Source of the DNA: Sambucus nigra
Lineage: Eukaryota > Streptophyta > Magnoliopsida > Dipsacales > Adoxaceae
Reading direction: 5' to 3'
DNA: 64,000 nucleotides
NCBI GenBank assembly: GCA_949130495.1
Contig: OX422215.1
Coordinates: 72,555,244 to 72,619,243 of the forward strand
Shown: positions 12,910 to 25,088 of the stretch, piece after piece
Layout: every line of letters begins with the position of its first letter
Numbering within the stretch: position 1 is the first letter of the stretch
The notes under the pieces: model-generated
Told to the model about the DNA's origin: nothing
Database searches by the model: none
Seen by the model: the letters and a program-made list of their open reading frames with translations, nothing else
Made by a program: the position numbers and the translations under genes

Positions 12910-13270
12910 TCATGGCGCCTCGAGCGACCTCCTCTTAGTACCTCAAGCAGCCTCGTCCTACTGACTCGAGCTTGCCTCATCCTAGTGACTCGAGAAGTCT
13001 TGTCCTAGTGCCTCGAACAACCTCATCCTGGTACCTCGAGCAGCTTGTCACAAATAATAATATAGTTTTTTAAACTTAGCAAATTTGCTCAAGTCCTAGT
13101 GCCTCGAGCAGCTTCGTCCTAAGTGACTCGAGCAACCTCCTCCTAGTGACTTGAGCGGCCTCTTCCTAGTGACTCTAGCAGCCTCCTCGTAGTAGCCTGA
13201 GCTTCCTCGTCCTAGTGGCTCGAGCTGCCTCATTCACGGTTGCTCGGAGCAACCCCATCCATAGTCGTCT
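12910..13270 (+). repeat. Short tandem array, ~23-bp unit (CTCGAGCAGCCTCGTCCTAGTGA-like)
   Basis: Units of 22-26 bp with the core 'cctagtgactcgag' run from about 12917 to 13050 and again from 13090 to 13260. They are interrupted by a short AT-rich stretch. Units differ by point changes and small indels. The array lies in the interior of the Tat/Ogre-like element. Confidence 0.7.
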
Positions 13271-14202
13271 GGAACAACTTTTCGCGCTAACTTTTATTCG
13301 ATTTGTGCTAAACTATGATTTGTTCACATTGATATGCTAGTTACATGAAAATTCAAGTTTGATATTTATTATTCACCTCGAGGTGACTCAGCATGCTTAC
13401 TGACTGAATTGTTCTATATATGATTTAAAGTTGCTTCTAATTTTGCTCAGCTTTGGGCAAATAGCGAGGGCATGAGATAAATAGCTCACCGCATGATATA
13501 TTTTCACTCCATCATTATTACGCAAATATCAACTGCATATTGTGGCATATTAAATTCGCCTCATGAAGTTGCACCGAACAATATGTTTACGATTCCTCGA
13601 TGCATGATTCCGAGTTTATTTTATTCTATTTGACATAAAATAAAATAAAGGGGGCAAGATATACCCCACATGATTATATATGGCATTATAATATGCCTCA
13701 TAAGTCACTAATGATCTTTGTACCGGAATCCGAGATGATTTCTTATCCTTGCAGATATTGAACGCACATGATCAAATCGAGCTTGAGCAATTCCATCAGG
13801 TCTTACAAATGACAAAGCCAAACGCTCAGGAGATTTTATTTCAATTGGGGGCAAACACCCCGTTAAATGTATTTAAATGCTTTCAACTCTTAGATGGTGT
13901 TGTAACTAGTAGCTATATTTTTCTTTACTTATTTTATCTTGAGATAAAAGACAAAGTAAAAAGGGGGAAAAGTATTGTATAGTGTACCACTTGTAGTTAG
14001 GCATGAACATAGGTGACAAGCATGCTCGGATTCGGTCCCAGAATGACCATCATTGATGAAGCATCCCCAAGAAAAATATCAGAGTTGTTCAGCATAGCCA
14101 CCGGATGGCTCACATATAGCACTTACTATATGACATTATTTCCAGCATAGCGACAGGGGGCAAGCAAAATTGTTCGCAAAACCTGGAGCATGGATACAGA
14201 GT

Positions 14203-14700
14203 TTGCATACAAACCTTACCAGTTTCGAGGTAAGTTGCCCATAGAGGTGCATTATATTTCACACAAACCTTACCAGTTTCGAGGTAAGTCGCCCACAGAC
14301 GCGCATTATAGTTCCCACAAAACCTTACCAGTTTCGAGGTAAGTCACCCACAGAGGCGCATTCCTACACAACCTTACTAGTTTCGAGGTAAGTCGCCCAC
14401 AGAGGTGCATTGTAGTTCTCACAAATCTTACTAATATTGTGGTAAGTCTCCCACAGAGGTGCATTATAGTTCACACAAACCTTATCAGTTTCGAGGTAAG
14501 TCGCCCACAGAGGTGCATTATATTTCTCACAAACCTTACCAGTAATTTGGTAAGTCACCCACAGAGGTGCATCATAGTTCTCACAAACCTTATCAATATT
14601 GTGGTAAGTCGCCCAAAGAGGTCCATTATAGTCTTCACAAACCTTGCCAGTATTATGGTGAGTCACTCAAAGTAGTACATTACAGTTCTCATAAAGTCCT
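14203..14700. repeat. ~55-bp tandem array, nine copies
   Basis: Copies begin near 14203, 14261, 14316, 14367, 14420, 14475, 14530, 14585 and 14636. The unit contains 'cttaccagtttcgaggtaag' and 'cgcccacagaggtgcattat'. One copy (14367) is shortened. Open frames across the array on both strands are simply translations of the repeat. Confidence 0.8.
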
Positions 14701-15115
14701 ATATCACTAGGCCCGCTTGACCCTCGGATATGGGAGATTTAAGTCCTACATTACTAGGCCCGCCTGACCCTCGAATATGGGAGATTTAATACCAATATGA
14801 CTTGGCCTGCCTGACCCTCGAATATGGGAGATTTAAGTCCTACATTACTAGGCCCTCCTGACCCTCGGTTATGGGAGATTTTATTTCTAAGACCAATATG
14901 ACTTGGCCCGCCTGACCCTCGGTTAGGGGAGATTTTATTTTCAAGACCAATATGACTTGGCCCGCCTCCACCCTCGGTTATGGGAGATTTAAATTCCAAT
15001 ATAACTTGGCATGCCTGACCCTCGCTCATGGGAGATTCAAAGTCCTATATTACTAGGAACGCATGACCCTCTTAAGGGAGACATAAAGGCCTACATTACT
15101 AGGCAGGCTTAAAGA
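14700..15115. repeat. ~50-60-bp tandem array, about eight copies
   Basis: The unit contains 'ggcccgcctgaccctcg' followed by 'atgggagattt' and 'gaccaatatgactt' or 'tcctacattacta'. Two subunit types alternate, giving periods of about 50 and 60 bp. The array follows the 55-bp array without a break, close to the 3' LTR of the same element. Confidence 0.75.
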
Positions 15116-15839
15116 CCCTGATTTTCGGGCACGCTTAAAGTTCTAAAAAGACCTTTATGGTTGCTCGACCAAATAAAAGTCGGGCACAATTACAAAATAT
15201 GTTGGTTTAAAAACCCGAGTTCACTCGAGCACTAATGGTTGTTCGACCGAGTACTCTTATGGTTTTGGTGATCTCTAGGTATGGGACTAGGGATGGTTTA
15301 GGATGTGATGTCGAATAAAGGATGAGGCTAATAGAGAACTATGTAAACTTGATAATAAATGGTTAATAAATGCCTAAGACAAAGAATGGGTATAAAAAAA
15401 GGATTTTGCATCGCAAGTATGTGTAGGGATAACAGTTTTCGCAAACTGGCTATAGCGACGTGGGTGTGTGGCGTCACGAGTATGTGTGCAAAAGATCTAC
15501 TATACTTAGATAACCACCAATTGGTTGCTCGGGCCAGTACATCTGGCAGATTTGACGTTCAAAATGTTTAAAACCACAATAAAATTATGGAGACATCTCA
15601 TTCGAGAGGAATGGGGGAAACCCCCAAAATACTCCTCCAAAATGAAAAGCAAAGGCAACAAAGATAGCCCTCAAAACTACTTACAGATGATATGTGCATA
15701 AGCACGTATGATAAATAGACCGAACATGGTTATGTGATGATTTTCTAGTCGAAAGAGGCTAAATGATTTATGTCGTACACACAGTTGATATGTCTCAGCC
15801 GAAGCATCAACACACTAACTGTGCGTACGAGGGGGAAAC
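15115..15839 (+). other. 3' end of the element interior with polypurine tract
   Basis: Non-coding. The last bases before the right LTR (gagggggaaa, about 15829-15838) form the polypurine tract that would prime plus-strand synthesis. Short open frames in this part have no recognisable features. Confidence 0.55.
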
Positions 15840-16573
15840 CGTAGAGTGGGGTTAAATGAATTAACCACCAACACTCTAATAAGTTAACCCCGTAGATTTG
15901 ATCAAAAATTCATTTATGATTTATCGAGTTTTACTACAATCCGGACCCTACACGAGCTGAGATATTATTATGCGCGATTTGATATATTGAGTATACTCCG
16001 CGTTCGATAAATTACACTAGACAATACTCTAGTAATGATTTAATTTGTTCATTTAATATGTCACCACATATATTGTGATAAGTGGCACCATAACTAGTGC
16101 GACACTTAGTTCCACAAATTGCATGACATGTGTAAAGCCGACTTGAGGCACTTTTACTATAAAATGAGGGATCTCCACTCATTTGATGGATGATGGTCTT
16201 GGGGGAAAAGTGAGGAGATAAAATCTAACTCTCCTCCCCCACGAACCTCTTGAGATCCGTCACGGGTTCAATAGTGACGAGCGAATTTTCATAGTTTCTT
16301 TATGGTACATGGGCGTTTGAGAGGCGACTAGCCGAATTTGGCACCCCCCACGCACCAAAACTACAAAAATTGGGCGTTTGAGAGGCGGCTAGCCGGATTT
16401 AGCACCCCCATGCACCAAAACCACCAAAAACCGACCTCTCTCCAGCGTATCGTATGGACCCACGAAGTATGCAGACTTTGATTCCGCAAAGACGGATACG
16501 TAAGCGCAACCATGTTGCTCAAGTCTAAAACACGCTCGACACGATGCCTCCTCAAATCTACACTCACTTTACA
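15840..16573 (+). repeat. 3' LTR of the Tat/Ogre-like element
   Basis: Matches the left LTR over its whole length. The first base is C instead of T (CGTAGAG versus TGTAGAG). It has a TATA box at 16158-16165 and ends CTTTACA. The 'gggcgtttgagaggc' block is present twice, as in the left copy. Confidence 0.8.
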
Positions 16574-16578
16574 ATTAC

Positions 16579-19500
16579 TAAAAGTGCACAAAGTGCATAC
16601 TAAAAGAAAAAAATACAAAATTTAACAAAATTACTAAAAGTGCACATAGTGCATATATAAAGAAAAAATTTCAAACTTACATAGTGTAACCAAGTATATA
16701 TAAAACCACCACCGGTTAAAACATAAAAACAAACTATTACCTTTTTTGTTTTGATTTCCCTCATTTCAAGAATCAACTCCCCAAAAATAAAATATAACAC
16801 AGTAAGTATACTGGGACAAATTAAAAACTTGTTCAACATTCAGGTTCAACTTGAAAAGTAACTATACTGTACAATCAACTAATAAAGGATTAAGTTAATC
16901 ATAAACTGATTGTTTAATGCATTAAAGAAACAAAGTGGGCAATAGAAACTCGAAACAAACTGAATCAAACCCAAATCTTCACATTGATACCTACATCATC
17001 ATATCCTCAAACCTAATCCACATGTATCAGATCAATTCATAAACTCAAATTTATAATGAAATAAGAGAGTATTGTCATATCTACATTATATAAATTGAGT
17101 GGGGCATATAATTAAAATATTCTCACTAACCAAACCACGGTCTGCAATTTTCACAACTGAAAGCATGCACATTTGTTCTATTACCAATTCACCATCTTTT
17201 CTTTAACCAAATAGGTTTATGGAGTTCTAAATATCCTAGTTGTCATGTACCCATCTATGTCCATGCCAAGAGGACAACGCATCTTAATTTGCAACAATAG
17301 TTAAATTTTCCAAACACTCAAACCCTCTAAACAATATGAATATGTATTTGCATAGGAAAGCCAAGTGAAGAAAAAAACTAGTCACGCATGTATGACAATA
17401 GGCGTGTCACATACACAACACATACCCATAACTCATGACCCATGTGTAGGAATATAGAAAAGTATGTAGGTTCCTTTGCATACTTTAAAAAATTGATAGA
17501 TTGTGATTACTTACTATTGAAATTCTCAAAAGCCAGAAAGCTTATTTACAAAATAGGAATTCAAACAAGGGAGAAAAAAACCCACAAAAGAACCAAAAGT
17601 GGGATATAACAAATACTTAAAAAGAATGGACGAATGGGTAATCTATATAATTGAATTCCATACCTCGTAACTCTCATAAAATCATTATCGGAAGCAGAAA
17701 AGGTCTCAAAATTACAAAAGAAATTCATGAAATGATTCCAAGAGTATTGAGATGGAATACAAGACATTACCAAGATTCCATGAAAATACTTATTGGGTTT
17801 TTCATGATTCATCACCAACTATCTAATGTCCGCTATTTTGGCCGACATAGTCTTTTACTTTCTAAAATTTTGCAACAAAATGATTCACCGGCAGCATTCT
17901 GATAGTATTGTAAAATTACCAAGTAGCAGCAGAGCTTTGATCTCATTCTGAAAAATAAATACTTCATCACCAGCAACAAAAATGCGAAATCGATGTATAC
18001 ATGGAAGTACAATAATTAAAATAAAGGGTTAAAGTAAGATATGAATCTCCAAGAGATTAAAGCTAGATATCTTGAAAGATAAGAATACATATCTCAAATT
18101 TAAAAGGCACTCAGAATCATAAATCTTAGCTTCCAAGGAGGGGTATCTTCAAAGTATTATAACAATTAATTTAAGTTTGTGTACCCCACTTTTACGATTA
18201 CTTTTAAGTTACCTCCAAATATTTAAAAAAGATTTGAGTTACACCCCATTCAGGTTTTTACTACACTTTGTAAGTTCTTGAACACTTTTGGGGTGTAACT
18301 ATCTTAAATTTTATGTTTATTGGTAACTCATAACCAACTGTAAAAGTCAAAACTATTTTTCATTTTAGAAATAGAAGCAGAGAGTTATGGTTAATTATGA
18401 TGCAGGTTGAGTACCATTGAGGATTTAACTAAAGCTATGTTGAAGAAATTAACCCAAGGCATGACAGAGAATAACAAAGCGATGGCAGCTCCTAAAATGA
18501 ATGAAGAAAAAAAATTTCTTGATCCCAACACACACCCCTATTTCTCTCGGACATCTCAACAGACGTCATTTATACAAAATGGTTTCACACCCTTATTCAC
18601 CAAACCACTCCAATAGACATGACCATCATATAATGATAATATCATCGATGGATTAGTTACCGATACTAAAAAAATAGTTTAATTTAGCCAAGAGGTTTTC
18701 ATTATCAAGTAGTTTCATTAGAAAAGTGATGTGGAATACAAGGCCCTATAGTCCAAGTTAACACGAACATGCCAACATATTCCTTTTCTCTCTAACCACC
18801 GAATAAAATTCGTAAAATTTATCATCATGCATTTTGATATCACACAAATAGAGTAAGTAAAAGAATTATTAAATTCACAACTTGGTTGTCTGAAAATTCA
18901 AAAAATAACATATTGCATGATTAAGGTACTAAGCAAAAAAAATTAACATATTATGAAAGTAACACTTATTAGTTACTTAAAATTAACAAAAATCAACATA
19001 TTATGAAATTAACAAGCTTGGCAAACATTAAGTTCCATGAACAAGAAATTTACAGAGACAAATAGGGCATCTGCATCATCTAAATGTAGACCATTACATC
19101 ACTGTCATGATAACAGGGCACCCGCATCCAATAAAAAAGCAAAAGTACATAAGAGAAATACACTAAGATATGGAGAAGATGCATATAATGAAAAAATAAT
19201 TTTAATAAGCTATATACATAGGAAACATACACTAATCTATGGGGAAGATGAATATAGTGATTTTTTTAATAAGTTATATACATAAGAAACATACACTAAG
19301 CTATGGGGAAGATGCATATAGTGAAAAAACAAAAGTCACTGCCAGTGGTGGGCTCAGAATGTGTAGTATTATGTTGACACTAACAATGAGTATTGCCCAT
19401 TATTTGCTGAACACGAGATGATCCTTCAATTTATTGAAAAATATATAACGAGGAAATATCCATAAACTTATGGATTATGTTCGATCCATCATAAATTCTA

Positions 19501-19683
19501 ATACGTGAGTGTACAGATGCAATGAGGACTTCAAATAGATTCCATGGGGAAAACTATAAACAAACACATAATTAGTTAGCTCACGGTGTATGCTTGGGGG
19601 AAAATAATCACATTTTATGTTAAGATAGAACCGAAAAGAGAAGGAATAAGCTTACCTGAAAATCGATAATCTTTTTTCCTAGG
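16579..19683. other. Intergenic stretch without recognised gene
   Basis: AT-rich. Several open frames of 60-85 codons exist (for example 17651-17902 and 18407-18616), but none has a recognisable domain, repeat or supporting context. The only structure is a short tandem repeat listed separately. Confidence 0.45.
19150..19335. repeat. Three copies of a ~70-bp tandem repeat
   Basis: Copies share 'cataagaaacatacactaag' and 'tatggggaagatgcatatag'. They are spaced 65-75 bp apart and moderately diverged. No function is evident. Confidence 0.65.
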
Positions 19684-19688
19684 GACTT

Positions 19689-20079
19689 TGATGAAAATGA
19701 GAAGGGACAAATTAGACGATTGTATTTTTGTTACTTTTTACTTATTAGATATTTTGTACTTTAGTGATGTATAGGTACTTGTTAGTTGTAGAACATTCTA
19801 GAAGCATCTAACAAGTGAGAGCACATCCAATTGATTAGTTAGTTATACCCACTTATGCTAGTGGGCCCACTTGTAGATATTTTTAGATTGACTCTATAAC
19901 CTTCCCTACACAACTATATATACCCTTGTATGACATCATTTGTAATGAACCACAATTTTCAGATATGGGGATTTGAGAGAGAATTTGAGAATATAATTAG
20001 TTTCTTTTTTTAGTTGTTATTGTTGTTGTTGTTGTGTAGATTAGATTTCTTATACGCTTTCGCACACAAATATACACCA
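19689..20079 (+). repeat. 5' LTR of the short LTR element
   Basis: Starts TGATGAAAATGAG and ends ACACCA. It contains an 'actatatatac' TATA-like site near 19911-19921 and a run of GTT triplets near its end. It is about 90% identical by eye to 21994-22375. Confidence 0.8.
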
Positions 20080-21175
20080 AAATTAGTATCAGAGTCAGAT
20101 TTGTTCTTGGCTTAAGCATGTTCATCGAAGATTGGGATTCAGGTTGGGTTCACCCAAGTGAGATCCAAGATACCCCCAAAGTTATTTTACAAACCCTAGC
20201 GCCAAAAGAGGCTGATGGAGGAAGGCCGGACAGGCCAGAGGAGTACCGCGAACCCACCAACAGCGCTGGGCGGTCCGCTCGATGCCAATAAAAGGAAGAT
20301 TTATGCCGAAGTCATCTGGGAAGCAGAATAGGTACTATTACAACTCCATTTTTTGCCGAAAAACCCTTCGAAGCCATACCAAGGCCTACCCCCTAGAGTT
20401 GTTCATCCAAAACCGTCAAAAATCCATTAGTAGTTCAAAATAATCCAACAAACAATCTAGAACAACTATTTTATGTCCCAAACTCAACCCCCAAAACCAT
20501 CAAAACTTAATAATAATCCTCCGCACCCTCTTGTAAACCCTGAACAATCCAAGACCCGACTAGAATTGTCCAAGAACCATTCGCCCTCATTACCGACCCA
20601 ATTTCAACAAAAAAATTAAACTCCAAACCCTACCTTTCCCATCCTCAAGAAACCCTAAAACCCACTCCATCTAAAAACCCTAACCCTAATATACATTCAT
20701 ATTCAACCCCGACAATCTCCCACCACATCAAAAAACCTAATCAAACTTTCCCACCACCCGGACCTCTTCAACACACTAATCCCCTACCAATTTATTAAAA
20801 TTACATTTCAGCCCCTGAATTTTCTAAAAATTATAAATTTGCCCCAAATCTATCAAGGCCTTACGATTTAATCCCCCCCTCTAAGAAAACCTTTCTTCCA
20901 AATTATCGTGGGATGGTACCAAATACGGGCTCGATATGAATGCATGTGCTGATTTTGACAAGGTAAGTTGTGCCATCATCAAGAAAATCCAAAGTCTTAT
21001 AGATTCTTGGGCCACGACGGATTAATATCTATCTCAAAAGGTTCACACATTCGCGTATAGTGCTTACTCCATCGGGGAGTATGAGATGTACCGTCAACAT
21101 CTAAATATGTGTTAAGCCGAGTATCTTCTGATGGAGATGGCACGTGAATAATGGGTACGTGCATGAACGAGACAT

Positions 21176-21865
21176 TTGGTCCAATATTTCGAGTACTTAT
21201 CCATTGGTGTACCTCTTACTACATCTGATGTCATTCCCACGCACACCGATGATACTATCTCTTCGGTTATACTTTACGAAGATGTCTCCGAGGATATTGA
21301 GACCCCAACGATGCTTCATAGTGACTACGTGTTCCTTCCTTGTGACTTTATTCCCATATTCGAGGAGGATGTGTGGATCACTTGTACTCGATATAGGGAT
21401 TTTGAGGCATTTAATATTATGGACTTCATTCCTATCTTTGGGGTAGAAGATGATGCGTGCTTTCTATGTGATTTTTTTAATTTATTTGTTGAAAACGATT
21501 GGAAGACTCGCACTCACTATCGCGAGGTGGAAATATTTGATTTAACGAATTTCTTTCCAATTTTTTGTCACAATGTTGAGTTTTGTGATGATGGTTCGGT
21601 GGTTATTTCCTTTGAGGAGTATATGTTGCGTGGGGTGATCACGATAGGTGTGGAATTTGTGGATCCTTTTTGGGTTACTTATGAGGAGTGCTCCACAACT
21701 CATTTACATGATTTGATGCTACAGAGGCTCATGACAAGGAATTTTGATGAAATTTGGCATCAATGGCCCTTTTCGCATCGATCTTGTGTTAGCTCTTTAT
21801 TTGGACGGATTAGAGGCCATATTTCTATTCATCGGCCATGGCGTAAATTTGTGGTTTATCTTTAA
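21176..21865 (+). CDS. Unknown 229-residue acidic repeat protein in the short LTR element
   Basis: This is the only long open frame in the element, ending TAA 128 bp before the 3' LTR. I do not recognise the protein. It is rich in Phe, Asp, Glu and Ile and has internal repeats: a unit starting CDFIPIFEEDVW is followed about 44 residues later by a related unit starting CDFFNLFVENDW, each with a T.YR..E.F/.... segment and a DFIPIF- or NFFPIF-type closing motif. There is no zinc knuckle, protease motif or RT motif. The Met chosen is the first in frame; the related frame seems to extend upstream but is interrupted by stops. It could be a captured host fragment, an element-specific protein, or a decayed gag. 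Expression is unproven. Confidence 0.45.
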   Translation: MVQYFEYLSIGVPLTTSDVIPTHTDDTISSVILYEDVSEDIETPTMLHSDYVFLPCDFIPIFEEDVWITCTRYRDFEAFNIMDFIPIFGVEDDACFLCDFFNLFVENDWKTRTHYREVEIFDLTNFFPIFCHNVEFCDDGSVVISFEEYMLRGVITIGVEFVDPFWVTYEECSTTHLHDLMLQRLMTRNFDEIWHQWPFSHRSCVSSLFGRIRGHISIHRPWRKFVVYL

Positions 21866-21993
21866 GGATATTTTGCGATTCGTTATGCGAGACGCTTTAA
21901 AGGACGACTTCCCTCTCAAGTAGGGGAGCCCGCAGATGATGCCCTTGCACACACTTTCTTCGCTCGGGATGAGCTCTCTCAAGTAGGGGAGAA

Positions 21994-22375
21994 TGATAAT
22001 ACTGAGAAGGGACAAATTAGCCAATTATATTTTTATTACTTTGTACTTGTTAGATATTTTGTAATTTAGTGATGTATATGTACTTGTTAGTTCTAGAACA
22101 TTCTAGAAGCATCTAACAAGTGGGAGCACATCTAATTGGTTAGTTAGTTATACCCACTTATGCTAGTGGGCCCACTTGTAGATATTTTTAAATTGGCTCT
22201 AGAACCTTCCCTACACAACTATAAATACCTATGTATGACATCCTTTGTAATCAACCAAGATTTTGAGGTATGAGGATTTGAGAGAGAATTTGAGAATAAA
22301 ATTAGTTTATTTTTTTAGTTGTTGTTGTTGTGTAGATTAGATTTCTTTTACGCTTCTGCACCCAAATTTACATCA
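21994..22375 (+). repeat. 3' LTR of the short LTR element
   Basis: Starts TGATAATACTGAG and ends TACATCA. It is preceded by the polypurine tract 'aagtaggggagaa' (21981-21993). The same 'ctctcaagtaggggag' string also occurs about 60 bp upstream (near 21911), so the tract region is duplicated. Confidence 0.8.
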
Positions 22376-22380
22376 GACTT

Positions 22381-24107
22381 TTTCTTATTTTGTATTTCAA
22401 TATGATCCTTTTGTTCTAGCTTGTAATCTACATCACACCCAAACAAAATTAAGATTAGCTCATGTATTTATAAGTTGAGTGATTATACCAGAATTTGGAA
22501 TTCAAAATCTATAAACAAAGATTGGAAAATTCTAAGGACATTAAAGAAAGGAGGAAAGAATCCAAAACAAGGAGAGAATAATGTAGGTGAGCAGCCTGTA
22601 CCAGTTGTATTATACACACGGCAATTCCCCTTATGTGAACCAATTACAACACCCTGCAAGGATAAAAAGGAAGACATTATTAAATATCTAAAACTATATT
22701 ACAGATATGATCATGATCTTTGTTTTCTTTTTGTCTAAATGTTGATTTTGTAACATGTATAATAAGCTGAAACATGATAGAGTACTGAAAATTATATGAT
22801 CATGATTGTTGTTTTTTTATTTGGTAATATCCTCGGCATATTATCAAATATAGTAACACCCTCCATCAAGAAAACTTCCCTAGAAATGAGATTTTGTTTT
22901 AAAACAAATCATATCTCTCCCAGTTATGAAAGTTAGTAAATTAAATTCTTACATCACGCTCACTCTGACCATCATCCATAAATGAAATTTACTGGCATCA
23001 AACTTAAGAATGCATGTAATCTTATATCGGATGCCATTAACTTATACATTCAGCAATCACTATAATTCACCCCAAAATACAATATTGAAATTGAGTGAGA
23101 GTATTCAAATTAGTAATATTCTAGAATGATTTTAACTAAATACAATTTATATATAGAATTAAAAGTAGGCGTAATCATTTTAAGTAGTTTTACTTATTTC
23201 AGAAAATAGTTGCACAATTGAAATAGTTAATATAATACATGTTCTTATAATATTCATAAGAAACAAAGGCAGCATTTAGAAGCAATAGTAAAAATCAATT
23301 GGAAAAAAGGATTAAATATTTATATATACACAATAAATTAGAGAGCTAACGATGATGAAAGTTGTAGAGATGAGGTTTCCTTCCACAATTCTCCTAAACA
23401 TGAAAGCACAATGATGTGAATTTAAAATTGAGATCTAATAATTTTATGTTGTTCACTAATTAAAGTCTTTCACAACATTGTAAGAACTACAGTTAGATTT
23501 TCTGATAGAGATAGAGAGAAACCCCACGATTGTCACCACTGTGTCGAGAGAGTTTTTATGAAAATTAAAAATCTTAATATAGATAACTGTTTTTGTGAAA
23601 AGCTAGTTAAATTGAGACATTCATTTAATCCGAAGGCTTCAAAAAGTAGGCACGACCTTACACCATAGAGACCTATTTAAATAATATCCTATCATTAAAC
23701 CCAAAGGATTACATATATAATACACACTAACTTAAGAAAATAAAAACAAAACAACATACCTAAGTGGGTATATGAAAATTGCAGTTTTATGTTGTCTTTA
23801 GAGTAATTGTAAATACCTATTGATGCATCTTTGTAACTTCATCCTCAATATTACTCAATTTTATCTCAAGCCACTTGTTGATGATGATGTCAATAATTGT
23901 GGTTAACAATGCGTGGCTAAGGTGTAGAATAGTGAGATGAGCTTTAATCATCCTTAGCCTAATATAGCTGAAAGAGATGGGAGATTTGTAGTATTTTTTT
24001 CTTTTTTAAAACAGGAAAAATTATTGCTTGACTGATAGGTGAGTTACTTAAAAACCTGAAAATTTTGAGAAAATGGGATTAAGGATTAGGGGCTTTCTAA
24101 GGCAACG

Positions 24108-24113
<6 letters not shown>
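22381..24113. other. Intergenic stretch, nothing recognised
   Basis: AT-rich. One open frame of 87 codons at 22475-22738 has no recognisable feature. No repeat pair or RNA gene was seen. Confidence 0.4.
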
Positions 24114-24186
<73 letters not shown>

Positions 24187-24578
24187 CAGACTCACCTACA
24201 TCATGCTCTATACATCACACTGTGCATCATGCATAATTCTAGGCCCTAGAAAACTTTTTCTTCAAATTTTATATTTTTCCCTTAAAATTAACCTTCCAAT
24301 CAACCCATATGAAAAAAATTAGGTCAAAATACATTTATAGCTATTTTAAAAAAATCCACAAAAAACTGCCGGCTCAGACCCTTATAAATAAGGTATTTTT
24401 TGTGAATTTTTTAAAAATAGCTACAAAATATTTTTTGCCCTAATTTTTTGCATATGGGTTGATTAGAATGTTAATTTCAAGGAAAAATATATAAAATTTA
24501 AAAAAAAAAGGTTTTTTAGGGCCTGGAATCAGGCGTGATGCACGGGTGATGTATAGGGCATGATGTAGGTGAGTCTGG

Positions 24579-24640
<62 letters not shown>
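24114..24640. repeat. 527-bp near-perfect inverted repeat (fold-back MITE)
   Basis: The left arm (24114 to about 24367) runs (AT)n, (GA)n, then 'cagactcacctacatcatgc' onward. The right arm (about 24392-24640) is its reverse complement, running back through 'gcatgatgtaggtgagtctg' to (CT)n and (AT)n. Only about 24 bp around 'gccggctcagaccc' are unpaired. Arms match over about 250 bp with scattered differences. There is no ORF of note; the apparent frame at 24440-24697 is microsatellite translation. A read-through transcript would form a long hairpin, a possible small-RNA source. No clear TSD beyond TA-rich ends. Confidence 0.85.
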
Positions 24641-24642
<2 letters not shown>

Positions 24643-25023
24643 ATCGATGTATAAACGAACAATGCAAAAGTAGGGTGCACAGAGTTAGAGATAACAATAG
24701 AGGGAACTATTGCAACTTAGGGTTTGGCATACATGTGAGGAATCGTTAATAGTCTAGCATCAAGAAAATGTGATTTGTTAGCGACGGAGATGATTGATTG
24801 TAGAGAGGGAGTCCATGATTAGGGTTTTCGAGAGTATCGAGTGAGCTGCCAAGAGAAAAAGTGAAATTTTAGTGCAGATTATCCCATTTAGAGGGAACAT
24901 ATCGCGCTTCTCAATTGTAGGATGTGCTATAAAAAATGATAAACTTTTTATTTTTAACTTTAAAATTAAAATTAGTAACAGACCTATTATATTGGTAACA
25001 GTGAGTTATGGTAAGGAATTAGA

Positions 25024-25088
25024 AATGGTAAAATACGGTTAGTAATCGAAAAATTAGCCTGTTACTAAAAACGCATTTTGGTGTAGTG
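25024..25088. mobile_element. Possible CACTA-type transposon end (orphan)
   Basis: The sequence ends 'cgcattttggtgtagtg', whose complement begins CACTACACCAAAATGCG, resembling the CACTAC..AAAA termini of plant CACTA elements. Subterminal 'gttactaa' and 'agtaatcg' repeats precede it. I did not find the matching opposite terminus in the window, so this may be a truncated end or a solo remnant. Confidence 0.35.

Larger units (their letters stand above)
8650..16573 (+). mobile_element. Non-autonomous LTR retrotransposon, Tat/Ogre-like, 7.9 kb
   Basis: Two similar ~730-bp LTRs (8650-9376 and 15840-16573) enclose a 6.5-kb interior. Flanking 5-mers are ATTGC (8645-8649) and ATTAC (16574-16578), a duplication with one change. 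Directly after the left LTR comes 'tgtcgactctgctggg', close to the tRNA-Arg-type primer site common in Tat/Ogre elements. A purine tract (gagggggaaa) precedes the right LTR, so the element reads on the + strand. The interior has no gag, protease, RT or integrase. It holds a hAT insertion and three fields of tandem repeats next to the 3' LTR. It resembles a large retrotransposon derivative that needs proteins from a relative. Confidence 0.75.
19689..22375 (+). mobile_element. Short non-autonomous LTR element (2.7 kb), Reina-like tips
   Basis: LTRs of 391 and 382 bp (19689-20079, 21994-22375) start TGAT and end CA. Flanks are the perfect 5-mer GACTT (19684-19688 and 22376-22380). Downstream of the left LTR is 'ttagtatcagagtc', an initiator-Met-tRNA primer site with one or two changes. 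A purine tract 'agtaggggagaa' precedes the right LTR. The LTR start TGAT after 'ggggagaa' is reminiscent of Reina-type chromoviruses, but this is inference. The 1.9-kb interior lacks gag-pol and instead contains a 229-codon ORF of unknown nature. Confidence 0.8.

Noticed and set aside
14364..14675. Overlapping open frames on both strands (100 and 78 codons) with repeated peptides
   Set aside because: They are translations of the ~55-bp tandem array; a near-multiple-of-three period keeps frames open without selection.
24440..24697. 85-codon frame with an Ile-Tyr run
   Set aside because: Translation of the (AT)n and (CT)n microsatellites in the inverted repeat.
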